64,000 nt of DNA from CAJBVG01 sp943372995 (GCA_943372995.1 CALSAQ010000002.1:124001-188000), one strand, 5' to 3'. Shown: positions 34,900-43,700, numbered from the stretch's first letter. A program made the numbers and translations. Notes: generated by a model not told the origin, from the sequence alone.

Positions 34900-35481
34900 A
34901 TGAAAACAATCTCAATTAGCGGTTCTGTACGTCAGAACGTAGGGAAACGAGATGCAAAGGAGCTACGTTACCAAGGCCAAGTTCCATGTGTATTGTATGG
35001 TGGAAAAGAACAAGTTCACTTTTCAGTATTCGAAGCAGATCTTAAATCCCTTGTGTACACTCCAGAAGTTTACTTTGTTGAATTGAACATTGATGGTAAA
35101 AAATTCAAAGCTACCATGCAAGACATTCAATTTCACCCATTGACAGACTTAATCAACCATATCGACTTTATGGAAGTATTCGAAGACAAACCAGTAACGA
35201 TGATGTTGCCAGTTCGTTTCAGCGGAACTTCTCCAGGTGTGAAAATGGGGGGTAAATTAGTTCACAAAATCAAAAAATTGAAAGTAAAAGGTTTACCTAA
35301 GGATATGACAGACAATATTGTTGTTAATATCGATAACTTAGAGTTAGGTAAAATGATTCGTGTGGGAGAGATTAAAGTGGATAATTTAACCATATTAGAT
35401 GCTAAAGCAAACTCAATCGTTTCAGTTGAAACATCAAGAGCATTGCGTGAAGCAGCAGCTGCAGAAGCGAAAGCAAAATAA
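34900..35481 (+). CDS. rplY: 50S ribosomal protein L25 (Ctc form)
   Basis: The 193-residue protein is the long TL5/Ctc type: an N-terminal 5S-rRNA-binding L25 domain (about 1-90, with RYQGQVPCVLYGG) and a C-terminal beta domain (about 95-180), ending in an Ala/Glu/Lys-rich tail. It binds the 5S rRNA on the large subunit. The prs-rplY-pth order is a common arrangement in many bacteria and here appears with only repeats between the genes. Confidence 0.96.
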   Translation: MKTISISGSVRQNVGKRDAKELRYQGQVPCVLYGGKEQVHFSVFEADLKSLVYTPEVYFVELNIDGKKFKATMQDIQFHPLTDLINHIDFMEVFEDKPVTMMLPVRFSGTSPGVKMGGKLVHKIKKLKVKGLPKDMTDNIVVNIDNLELGKMIRVGEIKVDNLTILDAKANSIVSVETSRALREAAAAEAKAK

Positions 35482-35503
35482 GCTGTACTAAAAGCATAGA
35501 AAG

Positions 35504-35526
35504 AGCCGCTTTTTGCGGCTTTTTTT
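35504..35526 (+). terminator. Rho-independent terminator of rplY
   Basis: AGCCGC-TTTTT-GCGGCT (35504-35520) is followed by six T. Heptamer element copy B begins 16 nt later. Confidence 0.92.
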
Positions 35527-35541
35527 GTTATTTAGCACTTT

Positions 35542-35665
35542 CGTAACTCGTAATTCGTAGTTCGTACCTCGTAAGAGGTGATTAATAATTAATCGCACAA
35601 GTGATATTTTACATCATACAAGGTGCCAGCTACGAGCTACGAATTACGAGCTACGAATTACGAAA
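35542..35665. repeat. Heptamer inverted-repeat element, copy B, running into the pth start codon
   Basis: The left arm is CGTAACT, CGTAATT, CGTAGTT, CGTACCT, CGTAAGA (35542-35576). The right arm is TACGAGC, TACGAAT, TACGAGC, TACGAAT, TACGAAA (35631-35665), and its last unit touches the pth ATG at 35666. The inner sequence GGTGATTAATAATTAATCGC matches copy A closely. The element must therefore supply the leader, and perhaps the promoter, of pth. Confidence 0.85.
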
Positions 35666-36223
35666 ATGAAATACTTGATCGTCGGTTTAGGGAATATTGG
35701 TCCGGAATATGCAGATACACGCCATAATGCTGGGTTTATGGTATTGGATGCCTTAGCAAAAGAGCAGGGTATTAAATTTAGCACTGAGCGTTATGCTTCG
35801 GTGGCCGAGTTCAGTATGAAAGGTAGACAGGTAACATTAATTAAGCCGACTACCTATATGAATTTAAGTGGTAAAGCACTAAAATACTGGATGGATGCTC
35901 TAAAAGTACCCGTAAATCATGTTTTAGTGGTAGTCGACGATTTAGCTATACCCTTTGGTCAGGTAAAAATGAGGCCAAAAGGGGCAGATGCGGGGCATAA
36001 TGGACTAAAAAACATCAATTTAATGCTCGGTCATAGTAATTACCCAAGGATAAGGTTTGGCATTGGGGATAATTTTCCCAAGGGCCGTCAGGTAGATTAT
36101 GTATTGAGTGGCTTCGATGACGACGAAGTTCCAGTATTACCCGAAATGATATCCAAATCGGTGGAGATGATTAAGAGCTTTGTGAGCATTGGAGTGGAGT
36201 TAACCATGACTAAATTTAATTGA
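35666..36223 (+). CDS. pth: Peptidyl-tRNA hydrolase
   Basis: The 185-residue enzyme recycles peptidyl-tRNA. The family motifs are present: LIVGLGNIGPEYADTRHNAGF (catalytic His about 20), TYMNLSGKA, VVVDDLAIPFGQVKMRPKG and GHNGLKNI. It is the usual length. The 5' leader consists of heptamer units right up to the ATG, so there is no conventional ribosome-binding sequence. A terminator separates it from rplY, which means it needs its own promoter. Confidence 0.97.
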   Translation: MKYLIVGLGNIGPEYADTRHNAGFMVLDALAKEQGIKFSTERYASVAEFSMKGRQVTLIKPTTYMNLSGKALKYWMDALKVPVNHVLVVVDDLAIPFGQVKMRPKGADAGHNGLKNINLMLGHSNYPRIRFGIGDNFPKGRQVDYVLSGFDDDEVPVLPEMISKSVEMIKSFVSIGVELTMTKFN

Positions 36224-36301
36224 TTTTCAATAGTTTAGCTCTAAACTATTCTTTAAATACCCCCTAAGCCCAAATTACTTCAATAATTTTCACATTACCC
36301 C

Positions 36302-36331
36302 TTGTGAATTAATAGATTGTTGTTACCTTTG
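36302..36331 (+). promoter_or_regulatory. Main promoter of the str/ribosomal cluster
   Basis: TTG (36302-36304) and a perfect TACCTTTG box (36324-36331) are 19 nt apart, about 60 nt before the rpsL ATG. GC and CAG follow the box as at the tRNA promoters. This is the strongest promoter match in the window. Confidence 0.85.
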
Positions 36332-36394
36332 CAGTCCCTCAAAAGGGAGTATTACGTCTTTTTTAGAACATATTAAAAAAATATATTAGATAAA

Positions 36395-36802
36395 ATGCCT
36401 ACTATACAACAGTTAGTAAGAAAAGGGAGAGTAGCTTTGGTCGACAAAAGTAAGTCGCCAGCATTGGACTCATGTCCACAGCGAAGAGGAGTATGCACAC
36501 GTGTTTATACTACCACTCCTAAGAAACCAAATTCAGCGATGCGTAAAGTTGCTAGGGTACGTTTAACCAACACCAAAGAGGTGAATGCTTACATTCCAGG
36601 TGAAGGTCATAACTTACAAGAGCACTCAATTGTATTGATTAGAGGCGGTAGGGTTAAAGATTTACCAGGAGTTCGTTACCACATTATCCGTGGAACATTG
36701 GATACTTCAGGAGTAGAAGGAAGAAACCAACGCCGTTCTAAATACGGTACAAAAAAACCTAAACCAGGACAAGCGCCTGCAACAAAAGGTAAAAAGAAAT
36801 AA
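36395..36802 (+). CDS. rpsL: 30S ribosomal protein S12
   Basis: The 135-residue protein starts MPTIQQLVRKGR and keeps TTTPKKPNSAMRKVARVRLTN-type decoding-centre loops, including the KKPNSA segment whose lysine is a known streptomycin-resistance position, and RVKDLPGVRYHIIRG. The basic tail (KKPKPGQAPATKGKKK) is slightly extended. It is first in the cluster, after the promoter at 36.3 kb. Confidence 0.98.
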   Translation: MPTIQQLVRKGRVALVDKSKSPALDSCPQRRGVCTRVYTTTPKKPNSAMRKVARVRLTNTKEVNAYIPGEGHNLQEHSIVLIRGGRVKDLPGVRYHIIRGTLDTSGVEGRNQRRSKYGTKKPKPGQAPATKGKKK

Positions 36803-36830
36803 TTGGTAACGCAACGATCGATCAAAGAAA

Positions 36831-37298
36831 ATGAGAAAGTCAAAACCTAAAAAAAGAATTATACTACCTGATCCGAAGTTCAACGACGTGATGGTAACAA
36901 AATTCGTTAATAATATGATGTACGAAGGTAAAAAATCAACTGCCTTCGGAATTTTCTACAATGCAATTGAAGCAGTAGAGAAAAAAACTAACGAAAACGG
37001 ATTAGATACTTGGAGAAAAGCATTAAGTAATGTAATGCCAGCTGTAGAAGTGAAAAGTCGCCGTGTAGGTGGAGCTAACTTCCAAGTTCCTACAGAAGTT
37101 CGTCCTGAGCGTAAAACGGCTTTAGGTATGAAATGGTTAATTGGATATGCACGTAAACGTGGAGAAAAAACAATGGTTGACCGTTTAGCGGGAGAAATCA
37201 TTGCTGCTGCGAAAAACGAAGGTGCTGCAATTAAGAAAAAAGAGGATACACATAAAATGGCAGAGGCTAACAAAGCATTCTCTCACTTTAGATTCTAG
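36831..37298 (+). CDS. rpsG: 30S ribosomal protein S7
   Basis: The 155-residue protein begins MRKSKPKKR and has VKSRRVGGANFQVPTEVRPERK and RKRGEKTMVDRLAGEI, typical of S7, which nucleates assembly of the 30S head. It follows rpsL by 28 nt and precedes fusA by 25 nt. Confidence 0.98.
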   Translation: MRKSKPKKRIILPDPKFNDVMVTKFVNNMMYEGKKSTAFGIFYNAIEAVEKKTNENGLDTWRKALSNVMPAVEVKSRRVGGANFQVPTEVRPERKTALGMKWLIGYARKRGEKTMVDRLAGEIIAAAKNEGAAIKKKEDTHKMAEANKAFSHFRF

Positions 37299-37323
37299 TC
37301 AATAATCGATACATAACAAGATA

Positions 37324-39435
37324 ATGTCAAGAGATTTAAAATATACAAGAAACATAGGTATCGCTGCTCATATTGATGCAGGTAAAACGACTACTACTGA
37401 ACGTATTTTATATTACGCAGGGGTTAGCCATAAAATTGGTGAAGTGCACGAAGGTGCTGCAACAATGGACTGGATGGCTCAAGAACAAGAGCGTGGTATT
37501 ACAATTACTTCGGCAGCAACTACCGTTAATTGGAAATATAGAGGTCAGAACTACCATGTAAACGTAATCGATACTCCAGGTCACGTGGATTTCACTGTAG
37601 AGGTGAATCGTTCGTTACGTGTATTAGATGGTTTAGTGTTTTTGTTTTCAGCAGTTGATGGTGTTGAGCCACAGTCTGAAACAAACTGGAGATTAGCAAA
37701 TAACTACAACGTACCACGTATTGGTTTCGTTAATAAAATGGACCGTGCGGGTGCAGATTTCTTAAAAGTGGTTAACCAAGTGAAAGAAATGTTAGGTAGT
37801 AATGCAGTTCCATTGCAATTACCTATCGGTGCAGAAGATGCATTCAAAGGTGTTGTGGATTTGATTAACAACAGAGGTATAGTTTGGAATGAGCACGATA
37901 AAGGAATGACTTTTACAGAAGTTCCAATTCCTGACGATATGTTAGATGAAGTTGCTCAGTGGAGAGAGAAATTATTAGAATCAGTAGCAGAGTACGATGA
38001 GAATTTAATGAATAAATTCTTCGAAGCTCCTGAGACAATTACTGAGCGTGAAGTATTAGATGCTTTACGTCAAGCAGTATTAGATGCTAAAATAGTTCCA
38101 ATGGTATGTGGTTCATCTTTCAAAAATAAAGGTGTTCAAACGATGTTGGATTATGTAATGGAGTTATTGCCATCACCAATGGATTCTAAAGGTGTAGCAG
38201 GTACAAACCCAGAAACGGGAGAAGAAATTTTAGTTAAACCAGACGTTAAAGAGCCATTTGCAGCATTAGCATTTAAAATTGCTACCGATCCATTCGTAGG
38301 TCGTTTATGCTTCATCCGTGTTTACTCTGGAAACTTAGAAGCAGGTTCATACGTGTACAACACACGTTCAGATAACAAAGAGCGTATCTCACGTATCTTC
38401 CAAATGCACGCGAACAAACAAAACCCAATCAATAATGTGGGTGCTGGTGATATTGCTGCGGTAGTTGGATTTAAAGATATCAAAACAGGAGATACACTTT
38501 GCGACGAGAAAAATCCAATTGTTCTTGAGTCGATGGTATTCCCTGAGCCAGTAATTGGTTTAGCGATTGAGCCTAAAACACAAGCAGACATTGATAAATT
38601 AGGTATTGCATTAGGAAAATTAGCTGAAGAAGATCCTACATTCCGTGTACAAACAGATCAAGAAACTGGTCAAACTGTAATCTCGGGAATGGGTGAGCTT
38701 CACTTAGACATCTTAATGGATCGTTTAAAAAGAGAGTTCAAAGTTGAAGTTAACCAAGGAGCACCTCAAGTAGCTTACAAAGAGGCTATCACTGGTTCTA
38801 TTCAACACAGAGAAACATACAAAAAACAAACAGGTGGTCGTGGTAAATTCGCGGATATCCAAGTGGTTATTTCTCCAGTAGATGCTGATTGGGAAAAAGG
38901 AGGTTTACAATTTGTAAACGAAATTACAGGTGGATCTATTCCACGTGAGTTTATTCCTTCGGTAGAAAAAGGTTTTGCTGCAGCAATGGCGAATGGGGTA
39001 TTAGCAGGTTATCCATTATCGAGCATGAAAGTTCGTTTGATTGATGGTTCATTCCACGCAGTCGATTCGGATGCGTTATCTTTCGAGATTTGTGCACGTT
39101 CAGCATTCCGTGAGGCTTTACCAAAAGCTAAACCAGTGTTAATGGAGCCAATCATGAAAGTTGAAATCTTAACTCCAGAAGAAAACATGGGGGATGTAAT
39201 TGGTGATATGAATCGTCGTAGAGGTCAATTACAAGGGATGGATACACGTGCAGGTTCGCAGGTTATCAAAGCTCAAGTTCCACTTTCGGAAATGTTTGGT
39301 TACGTAACACAATTACGTACTATTACATCAGGACGTGCAACATCAACAATGGAGTTTGATCACTATGCTGAAGCACCAAGAAACGTTCAAGACGAAGTAA
39401 TTGCTAAAGTAAAAGGTAAAACAGTAAATGCATAA
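37324..39435 (+). CDS. fusA: Elongation factor G
   Basis: The 703-residue GTPase drives tRNA-mRNA translocation. G motifs are present: AHIDAGKTTTTERILYY (P loop), RGITITSAATT, DTPGHVDF and NKMDRAGADF. Domains II-V follow at normal length. No tuf gene follows; the cluster passes straight to rpsJ, as is usual in Bacteroidota. Two palindromic octamers TTAGCTAA lie just after its stop. Confidence 0.99.
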   Translation: MSRDLKYTRNIGIAAHIDAGKTTTTERILYYAGVSHKIGEVHEGAATMDWMAQEQERGITITSAATTVNWKYRGQNYHVNVIDTPGHVDFTVEVNRSLRVLDGLVFLFSAVDGVEPQSETNWRLANNYNVPRIGFVNKMDRAGADFLKVVNQVKEMLGSNAVPLQLPIGAEDAFKGVVDLINNRGIVWNEHDKGMTFTEVPIPDDMLDEVAQWREKLLESVAEYDENLMNKFFEAPETITEREVLDALRQAVLDAKIVPMVCGSSFKNKGVQTMLDYVMELLPSPMDSKGVAGTNPETGEEILVKPDVKEPFAALAFKIATDPFVGRLCFIRVYSGNLEAGSYVYNTRSDNKERISRIFQMHANKQNPINNVGAGDIAAVVGFKDIKTGDTLCDEKNPIVLESMVFPEPVIGLAIEPKTQADIDKLGIALGKLAEEDPTFRVQTDQETGQTVISGMGELHLDILMDRLKREFKVEVNQGAPQVAYKEAITGSIQHRETYKKQTGGRGKFADIQVVISPVDADWEKGGLQFVNEITGGSIPREFIPSVEKGFAAAMANGVLAGYPLSSMKVRLIDGSFHAVDSDALSFEICARSAFREALPKAKPVLMEPIMKVEILTPEENMGDVIGDMNRRRGQLQGMDTRAGSQVIKAQVPLSEMFGYVTQLRTITSGRATSTMEFDHYAEAPRNVQDEVIAKVKGKTVNA

Positions 39436-39440
39436 ATCAA

Positions 39441-39456
39441 TTAGCTAATTAGCTAA
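39441..39456. repeat. Palindromic octamer pair TTAGCTAA between fusA and rpsJ
   Basis: TTAGCTAATTAGCTAA is two head-to-tail copies of a self-complementary 8-nt word, five nucleotides after the fusA stop codon. It is the smallest member of the 7/8-nt word arrays in this window and could be chance in AT-rich DNA. Confidence 0.4.
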
Positions 39457-39529
39457 TTTTTAAAATAAGGAATCAGGTTGTTAATAGCTCTAACTTGAAA
39501 CCAACAAATAAAAAGTAAAAACAAAAGAA

Positions 39530-39835
39530 ATGAGCCAAAGAATTAGAATTAAATTAAAATCTTACGATTACAACTTAGTAGATAAATCTGCTGAGAAAAT
39601 TGTAAAGACGGTTAAAGCAACAGGAGCTGTGTTAAGCGGACCTATTCCTTTGCCAACAGAGAAGAAAATCTTCACTGTATTACGTTCACCACACGTAAAC
39701 AAAAAAGCTAGAGAGCAATTCCAATTATGTTCTTACAAGAGATTATTGGATATCTATAGCTCAACTTCAAAAACGGTAGATGCCTTAATGAAGTTAGAAT
39801 TGCCAAGTGGGGTAGAAGTAGAAATTAAAGTTTGA
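39530..39835 (+). CDS. rpsJ: 30S ribosomal protein S10
   Basis: The 101-residue protein begins MSQRIRIKLKSYDYNLVDKSAEKIV and contains GPIPLPTEKKIFTVLRSPHVNKK, the rRNA-binding and NusE-type loop. It starts the S10 section of the cluster, 94 nt after fusA. Confidence 0.98.
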   Translation: MSQRIRIKLKSYDYNLVDKSAEKIVKTVKATGAVLSGPIPLPTEKKIFTVLRSPHVNKKAREQFQLCSYKRLLDIYSSTSKTVDALMKLELPSGVEVEIKV

Positions 39836-39867
39836 TAAATAATAAATAATTAAATACACATCTTGAA

Positions 39868-39886
39868 CGAAGTGACCTACACTTCG
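39868..39886 (+). promoter_or_regulatory. Hairpin in the rpsJ-rplC gap
   Basis: CGAAGTG-ACCTA-CACTTCG is a perfect 7-bp stem, extendable by ACATC/GATGT outside it (about 39857-39894). It ends just before the rplC start and could be a processing or feedback site. No T-run follows, so it is not a terminator. Confidence 0.4.
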
Positions 39887-39908
39887 ATGGATGTTAAAAC
39901 AAAACAAA

Positions 39909-40526
39909 ATGTCAGGTATAATTGGTAAAAAAGTAGGAATGACTAGCTTGTTCAACGCGGAAGGGAAGAATATCCCTTGCACGGTGATTGAAGCAGGTCC
40001 TTGCGTAGTTACGCAAGTGAGAACCGTCGAGAAAGACGGCTACGAAGCCATTCAATTGGCTTATGATGAAAAGAAGGAGAAGAACACTTCGAAACCGATG
40101 AAAGGTCATTTTGCAAAAGCAGGAACTACACCAAAACGTAAGTTAGTTGAGTTCAAGCATTTTGTAGAGACTAAAGCAGTTGGTGACGTATTAAATGTGG
40201 ACTTATTCAACGAAGGCGACATCGTCGATATCGTTGGAACTTCAAAAGGTAAAGGTTTCCAAGGGGTTGTAAAACGTCATGGATTTAGCGGTGTGGGTGG
40301 TCAAACTCACGGTCAGCATAACCGTTTACGCGCACCAGGTTCATTAGGAGCATCTTCATGGCCATCAAAAGTATTCAAAGGAATGCGTATGGCTGGTCGT
40401 ATGGGTGGTGACCGCGTTAAAATTCAAAATTTAGAAATTTTAAAAGTGTATCCAGAACAAAACTTACTAGTAGTTAGCGGTTCTGTTCCAGGAGCAAAAG
40501 GTTCGTACGTAATACTAGAGAAATAA
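39909..40526 (+). CDS. rplC: 50S ribosomal protein L3
   Basis: The protein is 205 residues from ATG 39909 (MSGIIGKKVGMTSLF, the normal L3 start); the upstream in-frame ATG at 39891 would add MLKQNK, which lies in the leader hairpin. It retains GKGFQGVVKRHGF and the central-extension region HGQHNRLRAPGSLGASSWPSKVFKGMRMAGRMG, which reaches toward the peptidyl-transferase centre. Confidence 0.97.
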   Translation: MSGIIGKKVGMTSLFNAEGKNIPCTVIEAGPCVVTQVRTVEKDGYEAIQLAYDEKKEKNTSKPMKGHFAKAGTTPKRKLVEFKHFVETKAVGDVLNVDLFNEGDIVDIVGTSKGKGFQGVVKRHGFSGVGGQTHGQHNRLRAPGSLGASSWPSKVFKGMRMAGRMGGDRVKIQNLEILKVYPEQNLLVVSGSVPGAKGSYVILEK

Positions 40527-40529
40527 GCG

Positions 40530-41159
40530 ATGGAATTAAAGGTATTAAACATTGAAGGAAAAGAGACAGGTAACAAGGTTACCCTTTCCGACGCCATTTT
40601 CGGTATTGAACCAAATGATCATGCAATTTACTTAGACGTTAAGCAATTTTTAGCTAACCAACGTCAAGGTACACATAAGTCAAAACAACGTAACGAAGTA
40701 TCAGGTTCAACTCGCAAGTTGCACAAACAAAAAGGTACTGGTGGTTCACGTAAAGGAAGTATTAAAAGTCCAGTGTTCAGAGGTGGAGGTCGTATTTTCG
40801 GTCCACAACCACGCGACTACAGCTTCAAGTTAAACAAAAAGATGAAAGCATTAGCACGTATGTCGGCATTAAGCTACAAAGCTAAAAACAACGATATCGT
40901 GGTATTAGAAGATTTCTCGTTTGAAACTCCTAAAACTAAAAACTTCATCAACTTGGTTAGCAATTTGAAGTTAAGTGGAACTAAAGCTTTAATGGTAACA
41001 GCAAGCTTAGATGAGAATTTATACTTATCAAGCAGAAACATCCAAAAGTCTAAAGTTATCACAGCTTCAGATATCAATACTTACGATTTATTAAATGCGG
41101 ATAAATTGGTATTGACAGCAAGTTCAGTTAAATCAATTGAGGATTCATTTAGCAAGTAA
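40530..41159 (+). CDS. rplD: 50S ribosomal protein L4
   Basis: The 209-residue protein carries the L4 exit-tunnel loop (RQGTHKSKQRNEVSGSTRKLHKQKGTGGSRKG) and GGGRIFGPQPRDYSFKLNKK. In enterobacteria L4 represses the S10 operon; nothing shows whether that holds here. It follows rplC by 3 nt. Confidence 0.98.
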   Translation: MELKVLNIEGKETGNKVTLSDAIFGIEPNDHAIYLDVKQFLANQRQGTHKSKQRNEVSGSTRKLHKQKGTGGSRKGSIKSPVFRGGGRIFGPQPRDYSFKLNKKMKALARMSALSYKAKNNDIVVLEDFSFETPKTKNFINLVSNLKLSGTKALMVTASLDENLYLSSRNIQKSKVITASDINTYDLLNADKLVLTASSVKSIEDSFSK

Positions 41160-41167
41160 GTAGAGAC

Positions 41168-41458
41168 ATGGAAATTTTAAAGAAACCAATACTTACGGAA
41201 AAGGTAGCAGCGATGGGCGAGAAGCTTAATCGATATGCATTCGTAGTAGATAAAAAAGCTAACAAGATACAAATCAAAAATGCTGTAGAAGCAATGTTCA
41301 ATGTATCTGTAAAATCTGTGAACACAATGATTGCACCAGGGAAAGCAAAATCTCGTGGTACGAAAAATGGCGTAGTAGTAGGTTCAACGGGTCGTGTGAA
41401 AAAAGCGATAGTAGAGTTGGCAGAAGGTAACACAATAGACTTTTATAATAACATCTAA
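41168..41458 (+). CDS. rplW: 50S ribosomal protein L23
   Basis: The 96-residue protein begins MEILKKPILTEKVAAMGE and contains YAFVVDKKANKIQIKNAVEAMFNVSVKSVNTM, the L23 core that forms the docking platform for trigger factor and SRP at the tunnel exit. Confidence 0.97.
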   Translation: MEILKKPILTEKVAAMGEKLNRYAFVVDKKANKIQIKNAVEAMFNVSVKSVNTMIAPGKAKSRGTKNGVVVGSTGRVKKAIVELAEGNTIDFYNNI

Positions 41459-41464
41459 ATAGTT

Positions 41465-42289
41465 ATGGCAGTTAAAAGATTTAAACCGGTAACGCCAGGT
41501 ACACGATTCAGAGTTTCGGTTGATAATTCAGATATCACCACGAACGTTCCTGAGAAATCGCTGGTAGTTAAACATAAGAAATCCGGAGGTCGTAACGGTT
41601 CTGGTAAGATGACTATGCGCTACATTGGTGGTGGTCATAAAAAAGCATACCGTATCATCGACTTTAAAAGAGATAAAAATAACGTTCCTGCAGTGGTAGC
41701 TACCATTGAGTACGATCCGAACCGTACATCACGTATTGCATTATTGCATTATGCTGATGGAGAGAAGAGATATATCATCGCTCCAGAAGGATTGAAAGTT
41801 GGAATGAACATCATCAGTGGAGAAGGTGCAGCACCAGAAGTTGGTAATGCTATGCCATTGAAAAATATTCCTCTAGGTACTTTAGTTCACAATATTGAAT
41901 TAAATCCTGGTCAAGGTGGAAAATTTGCAAGAGGTGCTGGTACATATGCACAGTTGGCAGCAAGAGATGGCAAATATGCAATCTTAAAAATGCCTTCAGG
42001 TGAAACACGTATGGTACTTGCTACTTGTATTGCGACTATAGGAACAGTTTCTAACTCAGATCACCAAATTGAAAGATTAGGTAAAGCAGGTAGAAAACGT
42101 TGGTTAGGTCGTCGTCCGAGAACTCGTCCAGTAGCGATGAACCCAGTAGATCACCCGATGGGTGGTGGTGAAGGTAGAGCTTCAGGAGGTCACCCTCGTT
42201 CGAGAACAGGTGTTTTAGCTAAAGGCTTTAAGACTCGTTACAAAAAGAAATCGTCAAATCGTTACATCATTGAAAGAAGGAAGAAATAA
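41465..42289 (+). CDS. rplB: 50S ribosomal protein L2
   Basis: The 274-residue protein contains KKSGGRNGSGKMTMRYIGGGHKKAYRIIDF and the highly conserved VAMNPVDHPMGGGEGRASGGHPRS loop, with the histidine near the peptidyl-transferase centre. Its stop overlaps the rpsS ATG by 1 nt. Confidence 0.99.
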   Translation: MAVKRFKPVTPGTRFRVSVDNSDITTNVPEKSLVVKHKKSGGRNGSGKMTMRYIGGGHKKAYRIIDFKRDKNNVPAVVATIEYDPNRTSRIALLHYADGEKRYIIAPEGLKVGMNIISGEGAAPEVGNAMPLKNIPLGTLVHNIELNPGQGGKFARGAGTYAQLAARDGKYAILKMPSGETRMVLATCIATIGTVSNSDHQIERLGKAGRKRWLGRRPRTRPVAMNPVDHPMGGGEGRASGGHPRSRTGVLAKGFKTRYKKKSSNRYIIERRKK

Positions 42290-42558
42290 TGGCTCGTTCA
42301 ATTAAAAAAGGACCGTATATCGATCATACATTAGACAAAAAAGTCAATGTTATGAATGAAACAAGCAAAAGGTCGGTAATTAAGACCTGGTCAAGAAGAT
42401 CAATGATCTCTCCAGATTTCGTTGGTCACACATTTGCAGTACATAATGGTAATAAGTTCATCCCTGTGTATGTTACAGAGAACATGGTAGGTCACAAATT
42501 AGGTGAGTTTGCCCCAACTCGTACATTCAGAGGACATGGTGGAGATAAAAAGAAATAA
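42289..42558 (+). CDS. rpsS: 30S ribosomal protein S19
   Basis: The 89-residue protein begins MARSIKKGPYIDHTLDKKV and has IKTWSRRSMISPDFVGHTFAVHNG and LGEFAPTRTFRGHGG, standard S19. It starts within the rplB stop codon (TAATG). Confidence 0.98.
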   Translation: MARSIKKGPYIDHTLDKKVNVMNETSKRSVIKTWSRRSMISPDFVGHTFAVHNGNKFIPVYVTENMVGHKLGEFAPTRTFRGHGGDKKK

Positions 42559-42563
42559 GAACA

Positions 42564-42920
42564 ATGGAAGCAATAGCAAAATTAAATGATTGTCCGACGT
42601 CTCCACGTAAGATGCGTCTAGTGGTCGATTTGATCCGTGGACAAAAAGTAGAACATGCTTTACATATTCTAAAATTCAACCCTAAAGAAGCATCTAAAAG
42701 GGTAGAAAAACTTCTTCTATCAGCAATTGCTAACTGGCAAGCGAAGAACGAAGGAGTTCGTATGGAAGACAGCGAATTATACGTAAAGAGTGTTATGGTT
42801 GATGGTGGTCGCCAATTAAAGCGTCTACGTACAGCGCCACAAGGTAGAGGATACCGCATTCGTAAACGTTCAAACCACGTTACAATGGTAGTTGACAGTA
42901 AAATATCTAACGCTAACTAA
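42564..42920 (+). CDS. rplV: 50S ribosomal protein L22
   Basis: The 118-residue protein has the tunnel-lining beta hairpin region (VKSVMVDGGRQLKRLRTAPQGRGYRIRKRSNHVTMVV) and CPTSPRKMRLVVDLIRG near the start. Confidence 0.97.
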   Translation: MEAIAKLNDCPTSPRKMRLVVDLIRGQKVEHALHILKFNPKEASKRVEKLLLSAIANWQAKNEGVRMEDSELYVKSVMVDGGRQLKRLRTAPQGRGYRIRKRSNHVTMVVDSKISNAN

Positions 42921-42923
42921 GAA

Positions 42924-43700
42924 ATGGGACAAAAAGCACATCCGATAGGAAATAGATTAGGAATCATCAAAGGTTGGGATTCTAATTGGTTCGGTGGAAA
43001 TAAGTACGCTGATAAGTTAGTAGAAGACGAGAAAATACGTAAGTATATTCACGCACGTATCGCTAAAGGCGGTATCGCAAAAATTGTTATCGAACGCACC
43101 TTGAAACGCATCACCATTACTATTCATACGGCTCGTCCGGGAATCGTTATCGGTAAAGGCGGTCAAGAGGTTGATAAAATAAAAGAAGAGTTGAAGAAAA
43201 TCACGAAGAAAGATGTACAAATCAACATCTTCGAGATTAAACGTCCGGAATTAGATGCTCAATTAGTAGCAGACGGTGTAGCTAAGCAATTAGAAGCACG
43301 TATTTCTTTCCGTCGTGCAATGAAAACTTCAATTGCTTCGACCATGAGAATGGGAGCTGAAGGTATTAAGATTATGACTTCAGGTCGTTTAGGTGGAGCT
43401 GAAATGGCTCGTACAGAACAGTACAAAGAAGGACGTGTTCCGTTACACACGTTACGTGCCGACATCGACTATGCATTAGCAGAAGCACTTACTACTTACG
43501 GTAAAATTGGTGTTAAAGTATGGATCTGTAAAGGTGAAGTATATGGAAAGAGAGATTTATCTCCGAACATCGGCGCAGCCGCTAACACTAAACAAAGAGA
43601 AGGTGGAAATGAACGCCCAGAAAGAAATGATCGTAGAAATGATAAGAGAGGTGGAAACAACGATCGTAGAGGTGGTGGTCAGAGAAAATCTTCAAAATAA
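42924..43700 (+). CDS. rpsC: 30S ribosomal protein S3 with Arg/Asn/Gly-rich tail
   Basis: The 258-residue protein has the KH domain GIVIGKGGQEVDKIKEELKK and the conserved core up to about residue 220. The last ~35 residues (ERPERNDRRNDKRGGNNDRRGG) are a low-complexity basic tail longer than in many S3 proteins. It starts MGQKAHPIGNRLGI, 3 nt after rplV. Confidence 0.97.
   Translation: MGQKAHPIGNRLGIIKGWDSNWFGGNKYADKLVEDEKIRKYIHARIAKGGIAKIVIERTLKRITITIHTARPGIVIGKGGQEVDKIKEELKKITKKDVQINIFEIKRPELDAQLVADGVAKQLEARISFRRAMKTSIASTMRMGAEGIKIMTSGRLGGAEMARTEQYKEGRVPLHTLRADIDYALAEALTTYGKIGVKVWICKGEVYGKRDLSPNIGAAANTKQREGGNERPERNDRRNDKRGGNNDRRGGGQRKSSK

Noticed and set aside
39436..39529. Missing tuf gene as a deletion in the str operon
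   Set aside because: The Bacteroidota arrangement normally passes from fusA to rpsJ with tuf elsewhere, so no loss is implied.
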